A DNA stretch of 64,000 nt from Streptomyces sp. NRRL F-2664 (lineage in GTDB: Bacteria; Actinomycetota; Actinomycetes; Streptomycetales; Streptomycetaceae). A program made the translations under genes and the position numbers. The DNA lies in contig NZ_JOFX01000028.1 in the NCBI RefSeq assembly GCF_000719345.1, positions 1 to 64,000 on the forward strand. The letters are read 5' to 3'. This document shows, one piece after another, positions 52,419 through 62,434 of this stretch (positions are counted from its first letter, which is position 1; each line of letters begins with the position of its first letter). The notes under the pieces are model-generated. The model was given only the letters and a program-made list of their open reading frames with translations. It made no database searches and was not told the origin of the DNA.

Positions 52419-53488
52419 TGAGCTCCGCCCACCCGTCACCCGACCACCGCCCCTCGACGACGGCACTTCGTGCCGACACCTCCGAGGTCAAGAACCTCCT
52501 GGACCCGGGCTTCGAGCTCACGCTCCGCCCGATGCGCTACCCGGACTTCTACGAGCGCTACCGGGACGCGATCAAGAACACCTGGACCGTCGAGGAGGTC
52601 GACCTCCACTCGGACGTCGCCGACCTCGCGAAGCTGACGCCCGCCGAGCAGCACATGATCGGCCGCCTGGTCGCGTTCTTCGCGACGGGCGACTCGATCG
52701 TCGCGAACAACCTGGTGCTGACGCTGTACAAGCACATCAACTCCCCGGAGGCGCGCCTGTACCTGTCGCGCCAGCTGTTCGAGGAGGCCGTGCACGTCCA
52801 GTTCTACCTGACGCTGCTCGACACCTACCTGCCCGACCCGGAGGACCGCGCGGCGGCCTTCGACGCGGTGGAGAACATCCCCTCCATCCGCGAGAAGGCG
52901 CAGTTCTGCTTCAAGTGGATGGACTCGGTCGAGAAGATCGACCGGCTGGAGACGAAGGCCGACCGCCGCCGCTTCCTGCTGAACCTGATCTGCTTCGCCG
53001 CGTGCATCGAGGGCCTGTTCTTCTACGGCGCCTTCGCGTACGTGTACTGGTTCCGCTCGCGCGGCCTGCTGCACGGCCTGGCCACCGGCACCAACTGGGT
53101 GTTCCGTGACGAGACCATGCACATGAACTTCGCCTTCGAGGTCGTGGACACCGTCCGCAAGGAGGAGCCCGAACTCTTCGACGACGAGCTTCGCCAGCAG
53201 GTCACCGACATGCTGAAGGAGGCGGTGGAGGCCGAGCTGCAGTTCGGCCGCGACCTGTGCGGCGAAGGCCTGCCGGGCATGAACACCGAGTCGATGCGCG
53301 AGTACCTGGAGTGCGTCGCGGACCAGCGTCTGGTCCGTCTCGGCTTCCCGACCGTGTACGGCTCGCAGAACCCGTTCTCGTTCATGGAGCTGCAGGGCGT
53401 CCAGGAGCTCACGAACTTCTTCGAGCGCCGCCCGTCGGCCTACCAGGTCGCGGTCGAGGGCACGGTCGACCTGGACGAGGACTTCTAG
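52418..53488 (+). CDS. nrdB: Class Ia ribonucleotide reductase beta subunit
   Basis: This 356-residue diiron subunit generates the tyrosyl radical for NrdA. The iron ligands are spread over the helices: Asp/Glu in TVEEVDLHSDVADLA, EEAVHVQFY (E, H), and later EAVEAEL and H in RDETMHMNF. The C-terminal tail ends DLDEDF, typical for docking to NrdA. Its ATG is in the overlap TAATG. Confidence 0.94.
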   Translation: MSSAHPSPDHRPSTTALRADTSEVKNLLDPGFELTLRPMRYPDFYERYRDAIKNTWTVEEVDLHSDVADLAKLTPAEQHMIGRLVAFFATGDSIVANNLVLTLYKHINSPEARLYLSRQLFEEAVHVQFYLTLLDTYLPDPEDRAAAFDAVENIPSIREKAQFCFKWMDSVEKIDRLETKADRRRFLLNLICFAACIEGLFFYGAFAYVYWFRSRGLLHGLATGTNWVFRDETMHMNFAFEVVDTVRKEEPELFDDELRQQVTDMLKEAVEAELQFGRDLCGEGLPGMNTESMREYLECVADQRLVRLGFPTVYGSQNPFSFMELQGVQELTNFFERRPSAYQVAVEGTVDLDEDF

Positions 53489-53513
53489 TCCGCCGGTCGC
53501 ACCGGGTGCACCG

Positions 53514-53548
53514 GGAGCCGGGACGCGAGTCGATCGCGTCCCGGCTCC
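53514..53548. terminator. Terminator after nrdAB
   Basis: There is a perfect 15-bp stem, GGAGCCGGGACGCGA (53514-53528) against 53534-53548, with a 5-base loop, between nrdB and the convergent small membrane protein gene. Confidence 0.88.
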
Positions 53549-53582
53549 TCGCGTTCCGGGGCGGTCCGCAGACCGGCTCCGC

Positions 53583-53810
53583 TCAGTGGGCCAGGCGTCC
53601 CCGGCGCCAGCCGGCGGTCCGGGGGCCGTGCCCGTGCTGCGGGGTGGGCGGCATGCCGCCCGCCTTCTGCCGCGGCAGCCATACGAGCCGGTTCTCGACC
53701 GCCCGCAGCTGCCGGTCGATCCGCCGCTCGTGCCGGAACCCGTACAGGCTGGGGGCGAGCAGCAGGGCGGCGAGGGCGAGGACGGCGAGGAAGCTCAGGA
53801 ACGTGTTCAT
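53583..53810 (-). CDS. Small single-helix membrane protein
   Basis: This 75-residue protein starts at ATG 53810. Residues 3-22 form one membrane helix (FLSFLAVLALAALLLAPSLY), followed by a basic cytoplasmic segment (RHERRIDRQLRAVENRL) and a Gly/His/Pro/Arg tail. No family is recognised. It is divergent from the NrdS-like regulator gene with 81 bp between them. Confidence 0.65.
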   Translation of the reverse strand: MNTFLSFLAVLALAALLLAPSLYGFRHERRIDRQLRAVENRLVWLPRQKAGGMPPTPQHGHGPRTAGWRRGRLAH

Positions 53811-53891
53811 GTCTCCACTGTCCCCCCGTCCGGGCCACCCGGCCACTGGCAGGACTGTCATGAAAGAGCGAATTACTGCCACACTGGGGGC

Positions 53892-54857
53892 ATGCTGACC
53901 ACTGTGGCCGTGGCCCTCCTCGACGAAGTGGCCCCCTTCGAGTTCGGGATCTTCTGCGAGGTCTTCGGGACCGACCGCAGCGACCATGGGCTCCCGGTGT
54001 ACGACTACGCCGTCTGCGCTGCGGAGGACGGCCCCCTGACCATGGCGGGAACCGGTTTCGCCCTCTCTCCCGCCCACGGGCCGGAACGGCTGGAGAGCGC
54101 CGACCTGATCTGCGTGCCCGCCTTCCGCAACGCCGCGCAGCGCACCTATCCGGAGCCGCTCCTGGCCGCGCTGCGCCGCGCCGTCGGGCGCGGTGCACGG
54201 GTCCTCAGCGTGTGCAGCGGTGCCTATGTGCTCGGCGCGGCGGGCCTGTTGGACGGCCGGCGCTGCACCACGCACTGGATGCACGCCCCGGCCCTGGCGC
54301 GACGCTTCCCGCGGGCCCGGGTCGACGCGGACGTGCTCTACGTCGACGAGGGCCCGGTGATCACTTCCGCGGGCACCGCCTCGGGCATCGACGCCTGCCT
54401 GCACGTGGTCCGCCAGGAGCACGGCGCCGAGGTCGCCAACAGCATCGCGCGCCGGATGGTCGTACCGCCCCACCGGGACGGCGGGCAGGCGCAGTACATC
54501 CAGCGGCCGCTGCCGCGCACGTCCTGCGACACGGTGGGCGAGGTGATCGGGTGGATGGGGCGCCACCTGGCGGAGGAGATCACCGTCGAGCAGCTGGCGG
54601 AACGCGCGCACATGTCACCGCGCACCTTCGCCCGCCGCTTCCTCCAGGAGACCGGTACCACCCCGTACCAGTGGGTCCTGCGCCAGCGGGTCCTGCTGGC
54701 CCAGGAGTTGCTGGAGTCCACCGACGACACGGTCGACGCGATCGCCGGCCGCTCCGGCTTCGGCAACGCGGCCGCTCTGCGCCACCACTTCCTGCGGACC
54801 CTGGGCACCACGCCGAATGCCTTCAGGCGCACGTTCCGCGGCCCGCAGGCCGCCTGA
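53892..54857 (+). CDS. GlxA family AraC-type regulator, NrdS-like
   Basis: This 321-residue regulator has an N-terminal DJ-1/PfpI-like domain (about 1-180, with VLSVCSGAYVLGAAGLL) and a C-terminal AraC HTH pair (VEQLAERAHMSPRTFARRF; VDAIAGRSGFGNAAALRHHF). In S. coelicolor an AraC-type gene nrdS follows nrdAB, and this position fits. The intervening terminator and opposite-strand gene mean it has its own promoter here. The effector is unknown. Confidence 0.88.
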   Translation: MLTTVAVALLDEVAPFEFGIFCEVFGTDRSDHGLPVYDYAVCAAEDGPLTMAGTGFALSPAHGPERLESADLICVPAFRNAAQRTYPEPLLAALRRAVGRGARVLSVCSGAYVLGAAGLLDGRRCTTHWMHAPALARRFPRARVDADVLYVDEGPVITSAGTASGIDACLHVVRQEHGAEVANSIARRMVVPPHRDGGQAQYIQRPLPRTSCDTVGEVIGWMGRHLAEEITVEQLAERAHMSPRTFARRFLQETGTTPYQWVLRQRVLLAQELLESTDDTVDAIAGRSGFGNAAALRHHFLRTLGTTPNAFRRTFRGPQAA

Positions 54858-54862
54858 ACCCG

Positions 54863-56506
54863 TCATGCCGGTCGGGGGCGGTCCCCCTCGTACTCCACGA
54901 CGCGTCCGTCGACCGTCCCGACCAGCAACCGCTTCTGCGGCGACACGGCGAGGGAGAGCGCGCAGGTCGGGACCCCGTCGACGGCGAGGGCCATGCGTCG
55001 GCGCACCGCGCCCGTCCCGGCGTCCAGGACCGTCAGGGCCCCGGAGACGTCGGCGGCGTAGACGTCCTTCCCGTCCGAGTCGAGGGCGATCGCCCGGTGG
55101 TCGCCGCGGTGCTCCCACAGCACCGCGCCGTCCAGGGAGCGCCGTACGACGTAGCAGCTGCCCGGGCGACGCGCGTGCGGCTCGTAGACGGACCCGGCGT
55201 ACACCAGGGACTGCGCGATCTCCACGGCCGGACCGCCGAAGTGGTCCGCCGCCGGCGGCCGGCCGTGCGGGAACAGCGGCCGCGGCGTGCCGTCCGCGTC
55301 CACCGCGCTCACCCACAGGTCCCGGGGCGACCACTGCGCGCGGCTGCCCACCAGCACGTAGGGGCGGCTCGCACGGCGCACCGGGAACGGGTGGTTGAAG
55401 AGGGGGAAGCCCCCGGTCCCGGGCCCCTGCTGCACGTCGGCGGCCAAGGCGCCCGCAGGGCCGGGCAGTTCGGACATCGACAGCCGTTCACGTCCCGCGC
55501 TCGGGATCTCCGCCGGCCGCAGGACCATCCGCCGGCCGCCGCCCGCCACCAGGATCGCGTACCCGTCGGGTCGCACGGTCTCCAGCACCCGGCCGGTGTC
55601 GATCGCGATCCGGGCGATCCGGGCCCCGTCCCGCTGCCGGCCGGGGCGCGCATGGCTCCGGAGCCGCTCGGCGTTGGCCCACACGGACGCCGCGTCACCG
55701 GACATCACCAGCTGGCGGCCCCCCTCCTCGTCCCCCACGGCCCATTGCCGTTCCCCCGAGGGCAGCCACGACTCCGCGAGGACTCCGTCCAGCGCCGCCA
55801 GCACCCGGCCGTCCGGCAGCCCCTCGACCGCCCACACCCGCCGCCGCAGGGACCACCCCCGGCCGGCCGCCCCCGCCAGCTCCGCCAGCAGCCGGCGGGC
55901 CTCCGGGCCGCGGTCCGGCCGGTCGTACGGCGCCACCGGCCCGTCGAGTTCCTCACCGAGCACGCTCCCCGGCCCGACCGCGCCCCAGTCCGCGCGGTGC
56001 ACGACGGCCGTGTGCCCCTGCTCGTGCGCCACCGGGCCCTCCCAGTCCTCGGACGGGCTCAGCACCAGGCGCAGATCGGCCGAGCCGTGCCACGCGAGGT
56101 CGAGGACCTCCCGCTCGTACTCCAGAGCGGACACGACGTCGCCGGTGTCCACGCGGACGAGCAGCAGCTCACCCTCGAAGAAGTAGCCGCCGTCGTAGCA
56201 GCCGGTGCCGACGGCCAGTAGGGGCAGGACCGGGTGGAAGGCGAGCGCCCGCACGGGCTTGCCGGAACGCAGCACGTACCGGCACCGCAGGCCGTCCCGC
56301 TCGTACACGCCGATGCGGTGGCCGGACCACCCGGTGCCCCAGGGGCCGCCGGTCCACTGGACCGACCCCACGTCGCCGCCGACCGCGAGCAGCCCCGAGC
56401 GGTCGTCGGCGACGGCCACCGCGGGGTCCCCGATCTCGGCGAACGGCCCGCCGCCGAGCACGCGCCGCACGATCGGCTCGGGAGCCTCGGCGGCCTCGGC
56501 GGTCAT
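54863..56506 (-). CDS. WD40/PQQ-like beta-propeller protein
   Basis: This 547-residue hypothetical protein is built of repeated beta strands with turns such as DRSGLLAVGGDVG, PVRALAFHPVLPLLAVGTG and CALSLAVSPQKRLLVGTVDG, typical of a propeller. There is no signal peptide, and no catalytic motif is recognised. It starts at ATG 56506, 15 bases after the deformylase stop, so they form an operon; a scaffold role is inferred. The sequence tail ends EYEGDRPRPA. Confidence 0.82.
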   Translation of the reverse strand: MTAEAAEAPEPIVRRVLGGGPFAEIGDPAVAVADDRSGLLAVGGDVGSVQWTGGPWGTGWSGHRIGVYERDGLRCRYVLRSGKPVRALAFHPVLPLLAVGTGCYDGGYFFEGELLLVRVDTGDVVSALEYEREVLDLAWHGSADLRLVLSPSEDWEGPVAHEQGHTAVVHRADWGAVGPGSVLGEELDGPVAPYDRPDRGPEARRLLAELAGAAGRGWSLRRRVWAVEGLPDGRVLAALDGVLAESWLPSGERQWAVGDEEGGRQLVMSGDAASVWANAERLRSHARPGRQRDGARIARIAIDTGRVLETVRPDGYAILVAGGGRRMVLRPAEIPSAGRERLSMSELPGPAGALAADVQQGPGTGGFPLFNHPFPVRRASRPYVLVGSRAQWSPRDLWVSAVDADGTPRPLFPHGRPPAADHFGGPAVEIAQSLVYAGSVYEPHARRPGSCYVVRRSLDGAVLWEHRGDHRAIALDSDGKDVYAADVSGALTVLDAGTGAVRRRMALAVDGVPTCALSLAVSPQKRLLVGTVDGRVVEYEGDRPRPA

Positions 56507-56521
56507 CCGGTCGGACAGCCC

Positions 56522-57166
56522 TCAGTCGTTCGGGACGGTCTCGTAGCGCGGGGTGCCTTCCGCCATCTGGCGCAGGGCGTCCTTGCGGTCGCGCTTGGAG
56601 AGGCGGTCGATGTACAGGTAGCCGTACAGGTGGTCGGTCTCGTGCTGCAGGCAGCGGGCGAAGTAGCCGGTGCCGCGGACCTTGATCGGGTTGCCCTGGG
56701 CGTCCTGGCCCTCGACCTCGGCGTAGTCCGGGCGGGCCAGTGAGGCGTAGGCCGTCGGGACGGACAGGCAGCCCTCGTTGGAGTCGTCCAGCACCCGCGA
56801 GGCCGCAGGGAGTTCGACGAGCTTGGGGTTGACCACGACACCGGTGTGGCGCACCCCCTCGTCGTCCGGGCAGTCGTAGACGAAGACCTTGGCGTCCACG
56901 CCGATCTGGTTCGCGGCCAGGCCCACGCCCTCGGCGGCCTTTTGGCTGGCGAACATGTCGTCGATCAGCCGGGCCAGCTCGTCGCCGAACTCGGTGACGT
57001 CCTTGCACTCGCGGTGCAGGACCGGGTTGCCGACGACCGTGATCGGGCGGGCCGTACCGCGCTCCCGGTGGGCCAGCTCGCGCGCCTCACAGTCCTCGGT
57101 GTCCACGACGTATCCGTCGTTCACGACCTCGACACCATCGACAACGTCGTTCTCCTGCTGCGCCAT
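56522..57166 (-). CDS. def: Peptide deformylase
   Basis: This 214-residue zinc/iron hydrolase removes formyl from new polypeptide N-termini. The three motifs are intact: [17 protein letters not shown] and QHETDHLYG (HExxH). The start ATG 57166 (MAQQENDVV) is preferred over an upstream in-frame ATG because the extra residues are unconserved. An acidic N-terminal extension of about 40 residues precedes the catalytic domain. It is followed by the propeller gene. Confidence 0.94.
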   Translation of the reverse strand: MAQQENDVVDGVEVVNDGYVVDTEDCEARELAHRERGTARPITVVGNPVLHRECKDVTEFGDELARLIDDMFASQKAAEGVGLAANQIGVDAKVFVYDCPDDEGVRHTGVVVNPKLVELPAASRVLDDSNEGCLSVPTAYASLARPDYAEVEGQDAQGNPIKVRGTGYFARCLQHETDHLYGYLYIDRLSKRDRKDALRQMAEGTPRYETVPND

Positions 57167-57249
57167 GTCCGCCGTACGCCTTCCGTAAGTCCCGGTCACC
57201 GGTGGTCGCCGATGGCCACCGATGTGCCCGTACAGCCTACGGCCCCGGC

Positions 57250-58257
57250 TCAGCAGACTTCTTCGAGATCACGCCACTCGCGGCTGTCCGGGCTGTCGGC
57301 GACCCAGCCGTCGAGCAGTCCCCGTACCAGTCCGGCCGGCGCCGCGATGCCGCACTCGCGCTCGGGCACCCAGAGGGAGCCGGAGCCCGCCGTACGGTGC
57401 CCCAGCGGTCCGGGGTGCCCCGGCTCGCTGTGGTCGTGCGGATCGAGGTGCTCGCCGTCGCCCTCGTCGCTCGGCATCTCGCTCTCCGAGCAGGTCCGGC
57501 ACAGCAGCCGCACCGACGAGGACCAGTCCTCGGCGGCGAAGCCCGCGTCCGACGCCAGCTGCTCCAGCGCGTCGCGGTCCGCCTCCGTGGCCGCCTCCAG
57601 CAGCACCACCCAGGTCGGGACCGGGGAGGGCGCCCACAGCTCGATCTCGTCGAAGACCGGGTAGGAGGGGCCGGCCGCCGTCACGCGCTCGCCGTGCGGG
57701 ACCCCGTCGTGGAGGACGACCTCGCCCCAGCGCCGGCCCGAGGAGGGCAGCGGGATCGACAGGACCTCCAGCCTCGCCGGATCGAGCCGCCGGCCCCACA
57801 CCACCTCGGCCTCGCCCTCGGGCGAGAGCCGCACGGCGGCGCTGCCCAGTTCCATGCCGACCGGCTCGCCGTTGCCGCCGCCCCCGCCGTTCGCACCGTG
57901 GGAGTCCCCGGGCACCTTCAGCCCGTACGCCTGCCAGGCCCGCCGGGCCAGCGGCCAGTCCTGCAGCGCGGTGGCGGCGATCCCGACGTTCCACCAGTCG
58001 GGAGCCCCGGTCTCGCGGTCCAGCAGGGCCACGGCGCGCAGCCCGGCGGCCCGCGCCTGCTCCCAGTCGTGCCGGAACTTGTGCAGCAGGGCCAGGTTGA
58101 ACCACGACTCGGAGAGCCACGGCTCCAGGTCGGCGGCTCTGGTCAGCAGCGCGCCCGCGTCCTCGTACCGCCCGTCGCCGATCAGCGTGAACGCGCGGTC
58201 GGTGGCCTGCCGCCACGAGGCGGAGGGCCGATGCCGTACCTTCCCGAAGATCCTCAC
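57250..58257 (-). CDS. TPR-domain protein
   Basis: This 335-residue protein starts at GTG 58257 ([12 protein letters not shown]). TPR-like helices lie at about 15-90 ([40 protein letters not shown]). The C-terminal part has a Gly-rich loop and a CRTC motif in [16 protein letters not shown]. No catalytic motif is recognised. The frame is open further upstream, but that part overlaps a dispersed hairpin repeat, so the GTG is preferred. Confidence 0.78.
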   Translation of the reverse strand: MRIFGKVRHRPSASWRQATDRAFTLIGDGRYEDAGALLTRAADLEPWLSESWFNLALLHKFRHDWEQARAAGLRAVALLDRETGAPDWWNVGIAATALQDWPLARRAWQAYGLKVPGDSHGANGGGGGNGEPVGMELGSAAVRLSPEGEAEVVWGRRLDPARLEVLSIPLPSSGRRWGEVVLHDGVPHGERVTAAGPSYPVFDEIELWAPSPVPTWVVLLEAATEADRDALEQLASDAGFAAEDWSSSVRLLCRTCSESEMPSDEGDGEHLDPHDHSEPGHPGPLGHRTAGSGSLWVPERECGIAAPAGLVRGLLDGWVADSPDSREWRDLEEVC

Positions 58258-58282
58258 GATTCCCGCCTGCCTGGGGGCACCT

Positions 58283-58298
58283 CCCAGCGGTGGCTGGG
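58283..58298. repeat. Hairpin of an intergenic Streptomyces repeat
   Basis: CCCAGC (58283-58288) pairs with GCTGGG (58293-58298), with loop GGTG, within CTGGGGGCACCTCCCAGCGG. Similar elements are frequent between Streptomyces genes. It lies just upstream of the TPR gene. Confidence 0.5.
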
Positions 58299-58374
58299 GA
58301 CTGGGTGCAGCCTTGCGGACACTCTTACTCGCATCCAACCATGCCCACTCGGACGGCCGCTCATTACCCATGGG

Positions 58375-59634
58375 TTACCCCGGTGGAACGGGCCCCACTC
58401 TGCCACGTCCGCCCCTGGCCAGAACCCTGGCCAGGCATTCCACGACCTCCGGCTGGTACTCCCGCCCCGTGCCCAGGCGCAGCTGCTCCAGGGCGGCCAG
58501 TGGGCCGACCGGGTGACGGCTGCCGCCGACGAGGTCGTCGTACGCGTTGACCGCGCGCACGATCCGGGCCAGGGCGGGCTGCTCCCGGTACGGCTCCGCC
58601 TGCCGCTCCACCACCACGGCGACCTCGGCGGGCACCCCCGTCTGCCGGGCCACCTCGCCGCCCAGACGTGCGATCCGGCGGGCCTCGGCAGCGGGCAGCT
58701 CGGCGGTGGCGCCGTCCGGTACCGGGTCGACCAGGGAGAGCTGCCCGATGTCGTGCATGAGGGCGGCGTACTCCAGCACCGTCAGTTCCCGCTCCGACAG
58801 GCCCAGCTCCCGGCCGACGGCGCAGCTCAGGGCGGCCACCCGGCGGGAGTGGCCGGGCGGGGTGTACCCGGCGACCTCGGTGGCCCGGGCCAGGGAGGTG
58901 ATGGTCTGGCGGTAGGTGGTGCGGATCTCGCTGATCCGGTGGAAGGACAGCTGGGCCAGCAGCAGCGGGACGCTGAGGACGGGGACGGCCCACAGGCCCG
59001 CGGCGGCCGCGCCCAGCGCCATGGCGGCGCCGGTGGCGCAGGCCGCCGTGCCGATGCCGAGCTGGTCGCGCAGCCCGTCGCGCAGCAGCGGCCCGTACGG
59101 CCACCCGGTGCGGGCCCGGGCGAGGGCCGCGGCGAGCAGGGCGTCGCACAGGGCGGTCAGGCCCAGCAGGATCAGCAGGAGCCCGACGAGGTACGGGCCG
59201 TGGCCCACCCGCTCCGCGAGCCGCCCGGAAGGGTGGAGCGGCTGGAAACAGGCCGCGGCGAAGGCGACGGTGAGCACCCGGCGGGCCAGGTGGTCGGCGG
59301 CGGGCCCGCGGCCGCGGGCGACGTGCGGGACGATCCCGGCGAGGGCCGCCGCGGCGACGACGGCGACGGTCTCCAGCACTCCGTGCCGGGTGGGCTGGCC
59401 GGCAGTCTGGCCGAGCAGGGCGTAGGCCAGTGCGCCGGCCGAGCCGAGCGGCGCCGCCTGCCGCCCGGGGGTGTCCGGCCGGTCCCTGCGGGCGAGCTCG
59501 CCGACGGCGACCAGGGTGCCGAGGGCGAGGGCGGCGCCGGGCTCGGCCAGACCGTGCCACAGCGTGTGGGCGAGGGCGGCGGCGGCGAGCACGCCGGCCG
59601 CGCCGCGCACCGCCCGGGCGGCGGCCCCCTTCAC
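58375..59634 (-). CDS. Membrane HD-domain protein, degenerate HD-GYP
   Basis: This 419-residue protein has about seven to eight hydrophobic segments (1-200) and then an HD domain: GHSRRVAALSCAVGREL and LMHDIGQLSLVDP keep the HD metal residues. The GYP signature is missing (VVVERQAEPYREQPALARIV replaces it). The start GTG 59634 overlaps the previous gene's stop (GTGA). It may have lost cyclic-di-GMP hydrolysis and act as a partner or sensor for the intact HD-GYP protein upstream. Confidence 0.82.
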   Translation of the reverse strand: MKGAAARAVRGAAGVLAAAALAHTLWHGLAEPGAALALGTLVAVGELARRDRPDTPGRQAAPLGSAGALAYALLGQTAGQPTRHGVLETVAVVAAAALAGIVPHVARGRGPAADHLARRVLTVAFAAACFQPLHPSGRLAERVGHGPYLVGLLLILLGLTALCDALLAAALARARTGWPYGPLLRDGLRDQLGIGTAACATGAAMALGAAAAGLWAVPVLSVPLLLAQLSFHRISEIRTTYRQTITSLARATEVAGYTPPGHSRRVAALSCAVGRELGLSERELTVLEYAALMHDIGQLSLVDPVPDGATAELPAAEARRIARLGGEVARQTGVPAEVAVVVERQAEPYREQPALARIVRAVNAYDDLVGGSRHPVGPLAALEQLRLGTGREYQPEVVECLARVLARGGRGRVGPVPPG

Positions 59635-61079
59635 CGCCCGCCCCGGCCGGGGCGGACCGGCCCCCTGCCACCGCCGTCCGTGCGGGGGTGGGGCGCCGGG
59701 CCGTGCCCCGCCGGCGGGGCCTGCGGTGCGGGCCGCCCCGGCCCCGGCACCACGGCGGGGGCCGGGTCGTCGATCACCTGGAGGTCGGCGTCGGACGTGA
59801 CCACCGGATGCCAGCCGTGCCGGCCGACGGCAGCGGTGAGGGCCCGTACCATCACCGGGTCGAACTGGGCCCCCGCGCAGCGTTCCAGCTCGGCGAGGGC
59901 GGTGGGCACCGGGCGGGCCCGGCTGTAGGAGCGGGTGGACGTCATCGCGTCGAAGGCGTCGGCCACGGCCACCACCCGGGCGAGCTCGGGGATCTGCTCG
60001 CCGGTCAGCCCGTAGGGGTAACCGGTGCCGTCGACCCGTTCGTGGTGGTGCAGGATCGCCGACCTGGCCTCGCCCAGGAAACCGATGCCGCGCACCATCT
60101 CGTGCCCGTATTCGGGGTGCAGTTCGATGATCCGGCGCTCCTGCGGGGTCAGCGGGCCGTCCTTGCGCAGCAGCCGGGTGGGGACGCCCAGCTTGCCGAC
60201 GTCGTGCAGGATCCCGGCGATGCGCACGACCTCCAGCCGGTCCTCGGCCATTCCCAGCTCGCGGGCGATCATCGTGGAGGCCTGGCCGACGCGTTCGCTG
60301 TGGCCGCGCGTGTAGCGGTCCTTGATGTCGACGGCCTGGACGAGGGCGCGGATGGTGGCCCGGTGGGCGGCGTGCTCGCGGTGGTACTGGGCGAAGACCA
60401 GGCAGGAGACGTACATCGGCAGCAGGACGAGTACCGCGGCCGGGATCCCGTACGGGCTGCGCCACATGACGGCCGCCATCAGCCCGGCGAGGCCGTGGAC
60501 GCAGTACGGGAGGAGGGCCCGGCCGAGGAGGCCGTGCCCGGCGGTGGCGGCCGGCGTGCGTTCGGCCGCGGCCAGGACGGCCGCGTCAAGGACGGTCAGT
60601 ACCAGGCAGAGGGCGGCGGCCGCCGCCGTCGCGGGGAGCAGCGCGTAGGGGAGGTCGGCGGGACCGGCGGGGGGCGCTCCGCCGAGCGCTGCCGGCCCGT
60701 CGAGCAGCCCGAAGACCTGGCCCGCGCCCCAGGCTCCCAGGGACTGCTGGGCGCCGTGCCAGGCCCGGCGCACCAGGGCGGGGCGCTGGACCACGGGGGC
60801 GGCGAGGCCGCCGGGCAGCGCCGCGAGCGCGGCCGCCGCGGGCGGCAGCAGGAAGACGGCGGCGAGCACCACGGGGAGGAAGGACCCGAGGCCCTCGGGC
60901 ACCCGCCGGCCGGGCAGCGGGCAGCTCCTGGCCAGCTCGCAGCCGAGATGGAGGGCGGCGAGCAGGATCACGGCGGGCCGGGGCGTAGCGGAATCCGCGA
61001 GAGCCGGCCCGGCGCAGGCGACCGCCGCGAGGACGGCGCACAGGACGAGTGCGCCCGCGGCCGGCGGAAGACCCCGCAT
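59631..61079 (-). CDS. Membrane HD-GYP phosphodiesterase-type protein
   Basis: This 482-residue protein starts at ATG 61079 behind GGAGGAGAG. Hydrophobic segments (about 1-230) precede an HD-GYP domain: GHSERVGQASTMIAREL, AGILHDVGKLGVP (HD), HPEYGHEMV, LHHHERVDGTGYPYGL (GYP) and VVAVADAFDAMTSTRSY. HD-GYP proteins hydrolyse cyclic-di-GMP, a key developmental signal in Streptomyces. The Pro/Gly-rich C-terminal tail is probably disordered. It is coupled to a second HD protein. Confidence 0.88.
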   Translation of the reverse strand: MRGLPPAAGALVLCAVLAAVACAGPALADSATPRPAVILLAALHLGCELARSCPLPGRRVPEGLGSFLPVVLAAVFLLPPAAAALAALPGGLAAPVVQRPALVRRAWHGAQQSLGAWGAGQVFGLLDGPAALGGAPPAGPADLPYALLPATAAAAALCLVLTVLDAAVLAAAERTPAATAGHGLLGRALLPYCVHGLAGLMAAVMWRSPYGIPAAVLVLLPMYVSCLVFAQYHREHAAHRATIRALVQAVDIKDRYTRGHSERVGQASTMIARELGMAEDRLEVVRIAGILHDVGKLGVPTRLLRKDGPLTPQERRIIELHPEYGHEMVRGIGFLGEARSAILHHHERVDGTGYPYGLTGEQIPELARVVAVADAFDAMTSTRSYSRARPVPTALAELERCAGAQFDPVMVRALTAAVGRHGWHPVVTSDADLQVIDDPAPAVVPGPGRPAPQAPPAGHGPAPHPRTDGGGRGPVRPGRGGR

Positions 61080-61277
61080 GGCGCTCTCCTCCCCCGGGCC
61101 GTGCACGCCGGGTGCCGAATCGGACCGGTATCGATTGGGGAGAATAGGTGGGGCCCCGAGCGGGGCGGGCCACATTTTCGTATTACGCCATGTGGACGCC
61201 CCCGGATTAGCACATTCGGGTGAATGAACTGTTCTTCCGGGGGCGGGTGTTCAGCAGTTCGGCCGGAGCGGTGCGAA

Positions 61278-61583
61278 TCAGCCGGGAGCGGGGTGGTCGG
61301 CGGTGACGTCGTGGTCGGGCACCGCCTGCCCCGACCGGATCAGCTCGATCCGGCCCATCACCTTCGACCGCAGGTCGGACGGCACGTCGTCCGACCCGCA
61401 GCAGCGCTTGACCAGCTTCTTGACGGCCTGTTCCAGCCCGTACTTCTCCAGACAGGGATTGCACTCGCCGAAGTGGGTCTCGAACTTCGTGCAGTCGCTG
61501 TCGGGCATCTCATGGTCGAGGAACTCGTACAGGTGGTCCAGGACCTCAGAGCACTCTGTCTCGTGCGGCTCTCCGCAACTCAT
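61278..61583 (-). CDS. rsrA: Zinc-containing redox-switch anti-sigma factor RsrA
   Basis: This 101-residue ZAS-family anti-sigma factor has zinc/redox residues Cys11, His37, Cys41 and Cys44 (H-x3-C-x2-C) all present, and the further Cys at 3, 31, 61 and 62 match the S. coelicolor protein. Disulfide stress releases zinc and SigR. The start overlaps the sigR stop (ATGA), so the two are co-translated. It ends [13 protein letters not shown]. Confidence 0.97.
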   Translation of the reverse strand: MSCGEPHETECSEVLDHLYEFLDHEMPDSDCTKFETHFGECNPCLEKYGLEQAVKKLVKRCCGSDDVPSDLRSKVMGRIELIRSGQAVPDHDVTADHPAPG

Positions 61584-62389
61584 GAGCCCGAGCCTTTCCG
61601 GTCGTTCGCCTCTCCCGCGCCCGCGGGAACCAGCCCGCGCTCACGGGCGTAGTCCTCCAGCATTCCGCGGAGTTGACGGCGGCCACGGTGCAGTCGCGAC
61701 ATGACCGTTCCGATGGGTGTACCCATGATGTCCGCGATCTCCTTGTACGCAAAGCCCTCTACGTCTGCAAGATAGACCGCGATGCGGAACTCTTCCGGAA
61801 TGGCCTGCAGGGCTTCCTTCACATCCGAGTCGGGCAGGTGGTCGAGCGCCTGCGACTCGGCCGAGCGCAGTCCGGTCGACATGTGCGACTCGGCGCGCGC
61901 CAGCTGCCAGTCCTCGATCTCCTCCGCGGCGCTGCGCTGGGGCTCGCGCTGCTTCTTGCGGTAGGAGTTGATGAACGTGTTGGTCAGGATGCGGTACAGC
62001 CACGCCTTCAGATTGGTGCCCTCGCGGAACTGGTGGAAGGACGCGTATGCCTTCGCGTACGTCTCCTGGACCAGGTCCTCGGCGTCGGCCGGATTGCGCG
62101 TCATGCGCAGGGCGGCCGAGTACATCTGGTCGAGGTAGCCGAGGGCGTCCCGTTCGAAGCGCGCATTGCGCTCCGGCGTCGTCTCCTCCGCGTGGCCTTC
62201 GTCGGTCCCAGCGACAGGACCCACCTCCTCCGACTGCGTGGCGGCTCCGAAAGCGGACCCGCTCGAATCGGAGAATAGTCGACCTTCCCGGCCCTCCGCC
62301 GCCCGAAGCGGGCTGCGCTTGGGGGCGGGCAGCACCGTCCAGTCCAGGTCAGCGGCCTGCGGACGGTTCTGGCTGATGACCTGGGTCAT
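61580..62389 (-). CDS. sigR: Thiol-stress ECF sigma factor SigR
   Basis: This ECF sigma factor directs the thioredoxin/thiol regulon. Region 2 has [20 protein letters not shown] and [17 protein letters not shown]; region 4 has [20 protein letters not shown] and [20 protein letters not shown]. The ATG at 62389 ([10 protein letters not shown]) gives 269 residues. An in-frame GTG at 62224, exactly 55 codons later and beside GGAGGAG, gives 214. S. coelicolor makes an unstable long form with a 55-residue extension from a SigR-driven transcript, so both starts are probably real. It is coupled to rsrA. Confidence 0.96.
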   Translation of the reverse strand: MTQVISQNRPQAADLDWTVLPAPKRSPLRAAEGREGRLFSDSSGSAFGAATQSEEVGPVAGTDEGHAEETTPERNARFERDALGYLDQMYSAALRMTRNPADAEDLVQETYAKAYASFHQFREGTNLKAWLYRILTNTFINSYRKKQREPQRSAAEEIEDWQLARAESHMSTGLRSAESQALDHLPDSDVKEALQAIPEEFRIAVYLADVEGFAYKEIADIMGTPIGTVMSRLHRGRRQLRGMLEDYARERGLVPAGAGEANDRKGSGS

Positions 62390-62434
62390 GCGCTCCCTCT
62401 CCTCCGACGTTCCGTGTGTACCGACATGTGGGAC

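Noticed and set aside
58258..58371. N-terminal extension of the TPR protein from ATG 58371
   Set aside because: The extension encodes a dispersed hairpin repeat and low-complexity residues, so GTG 58257 is a better start.
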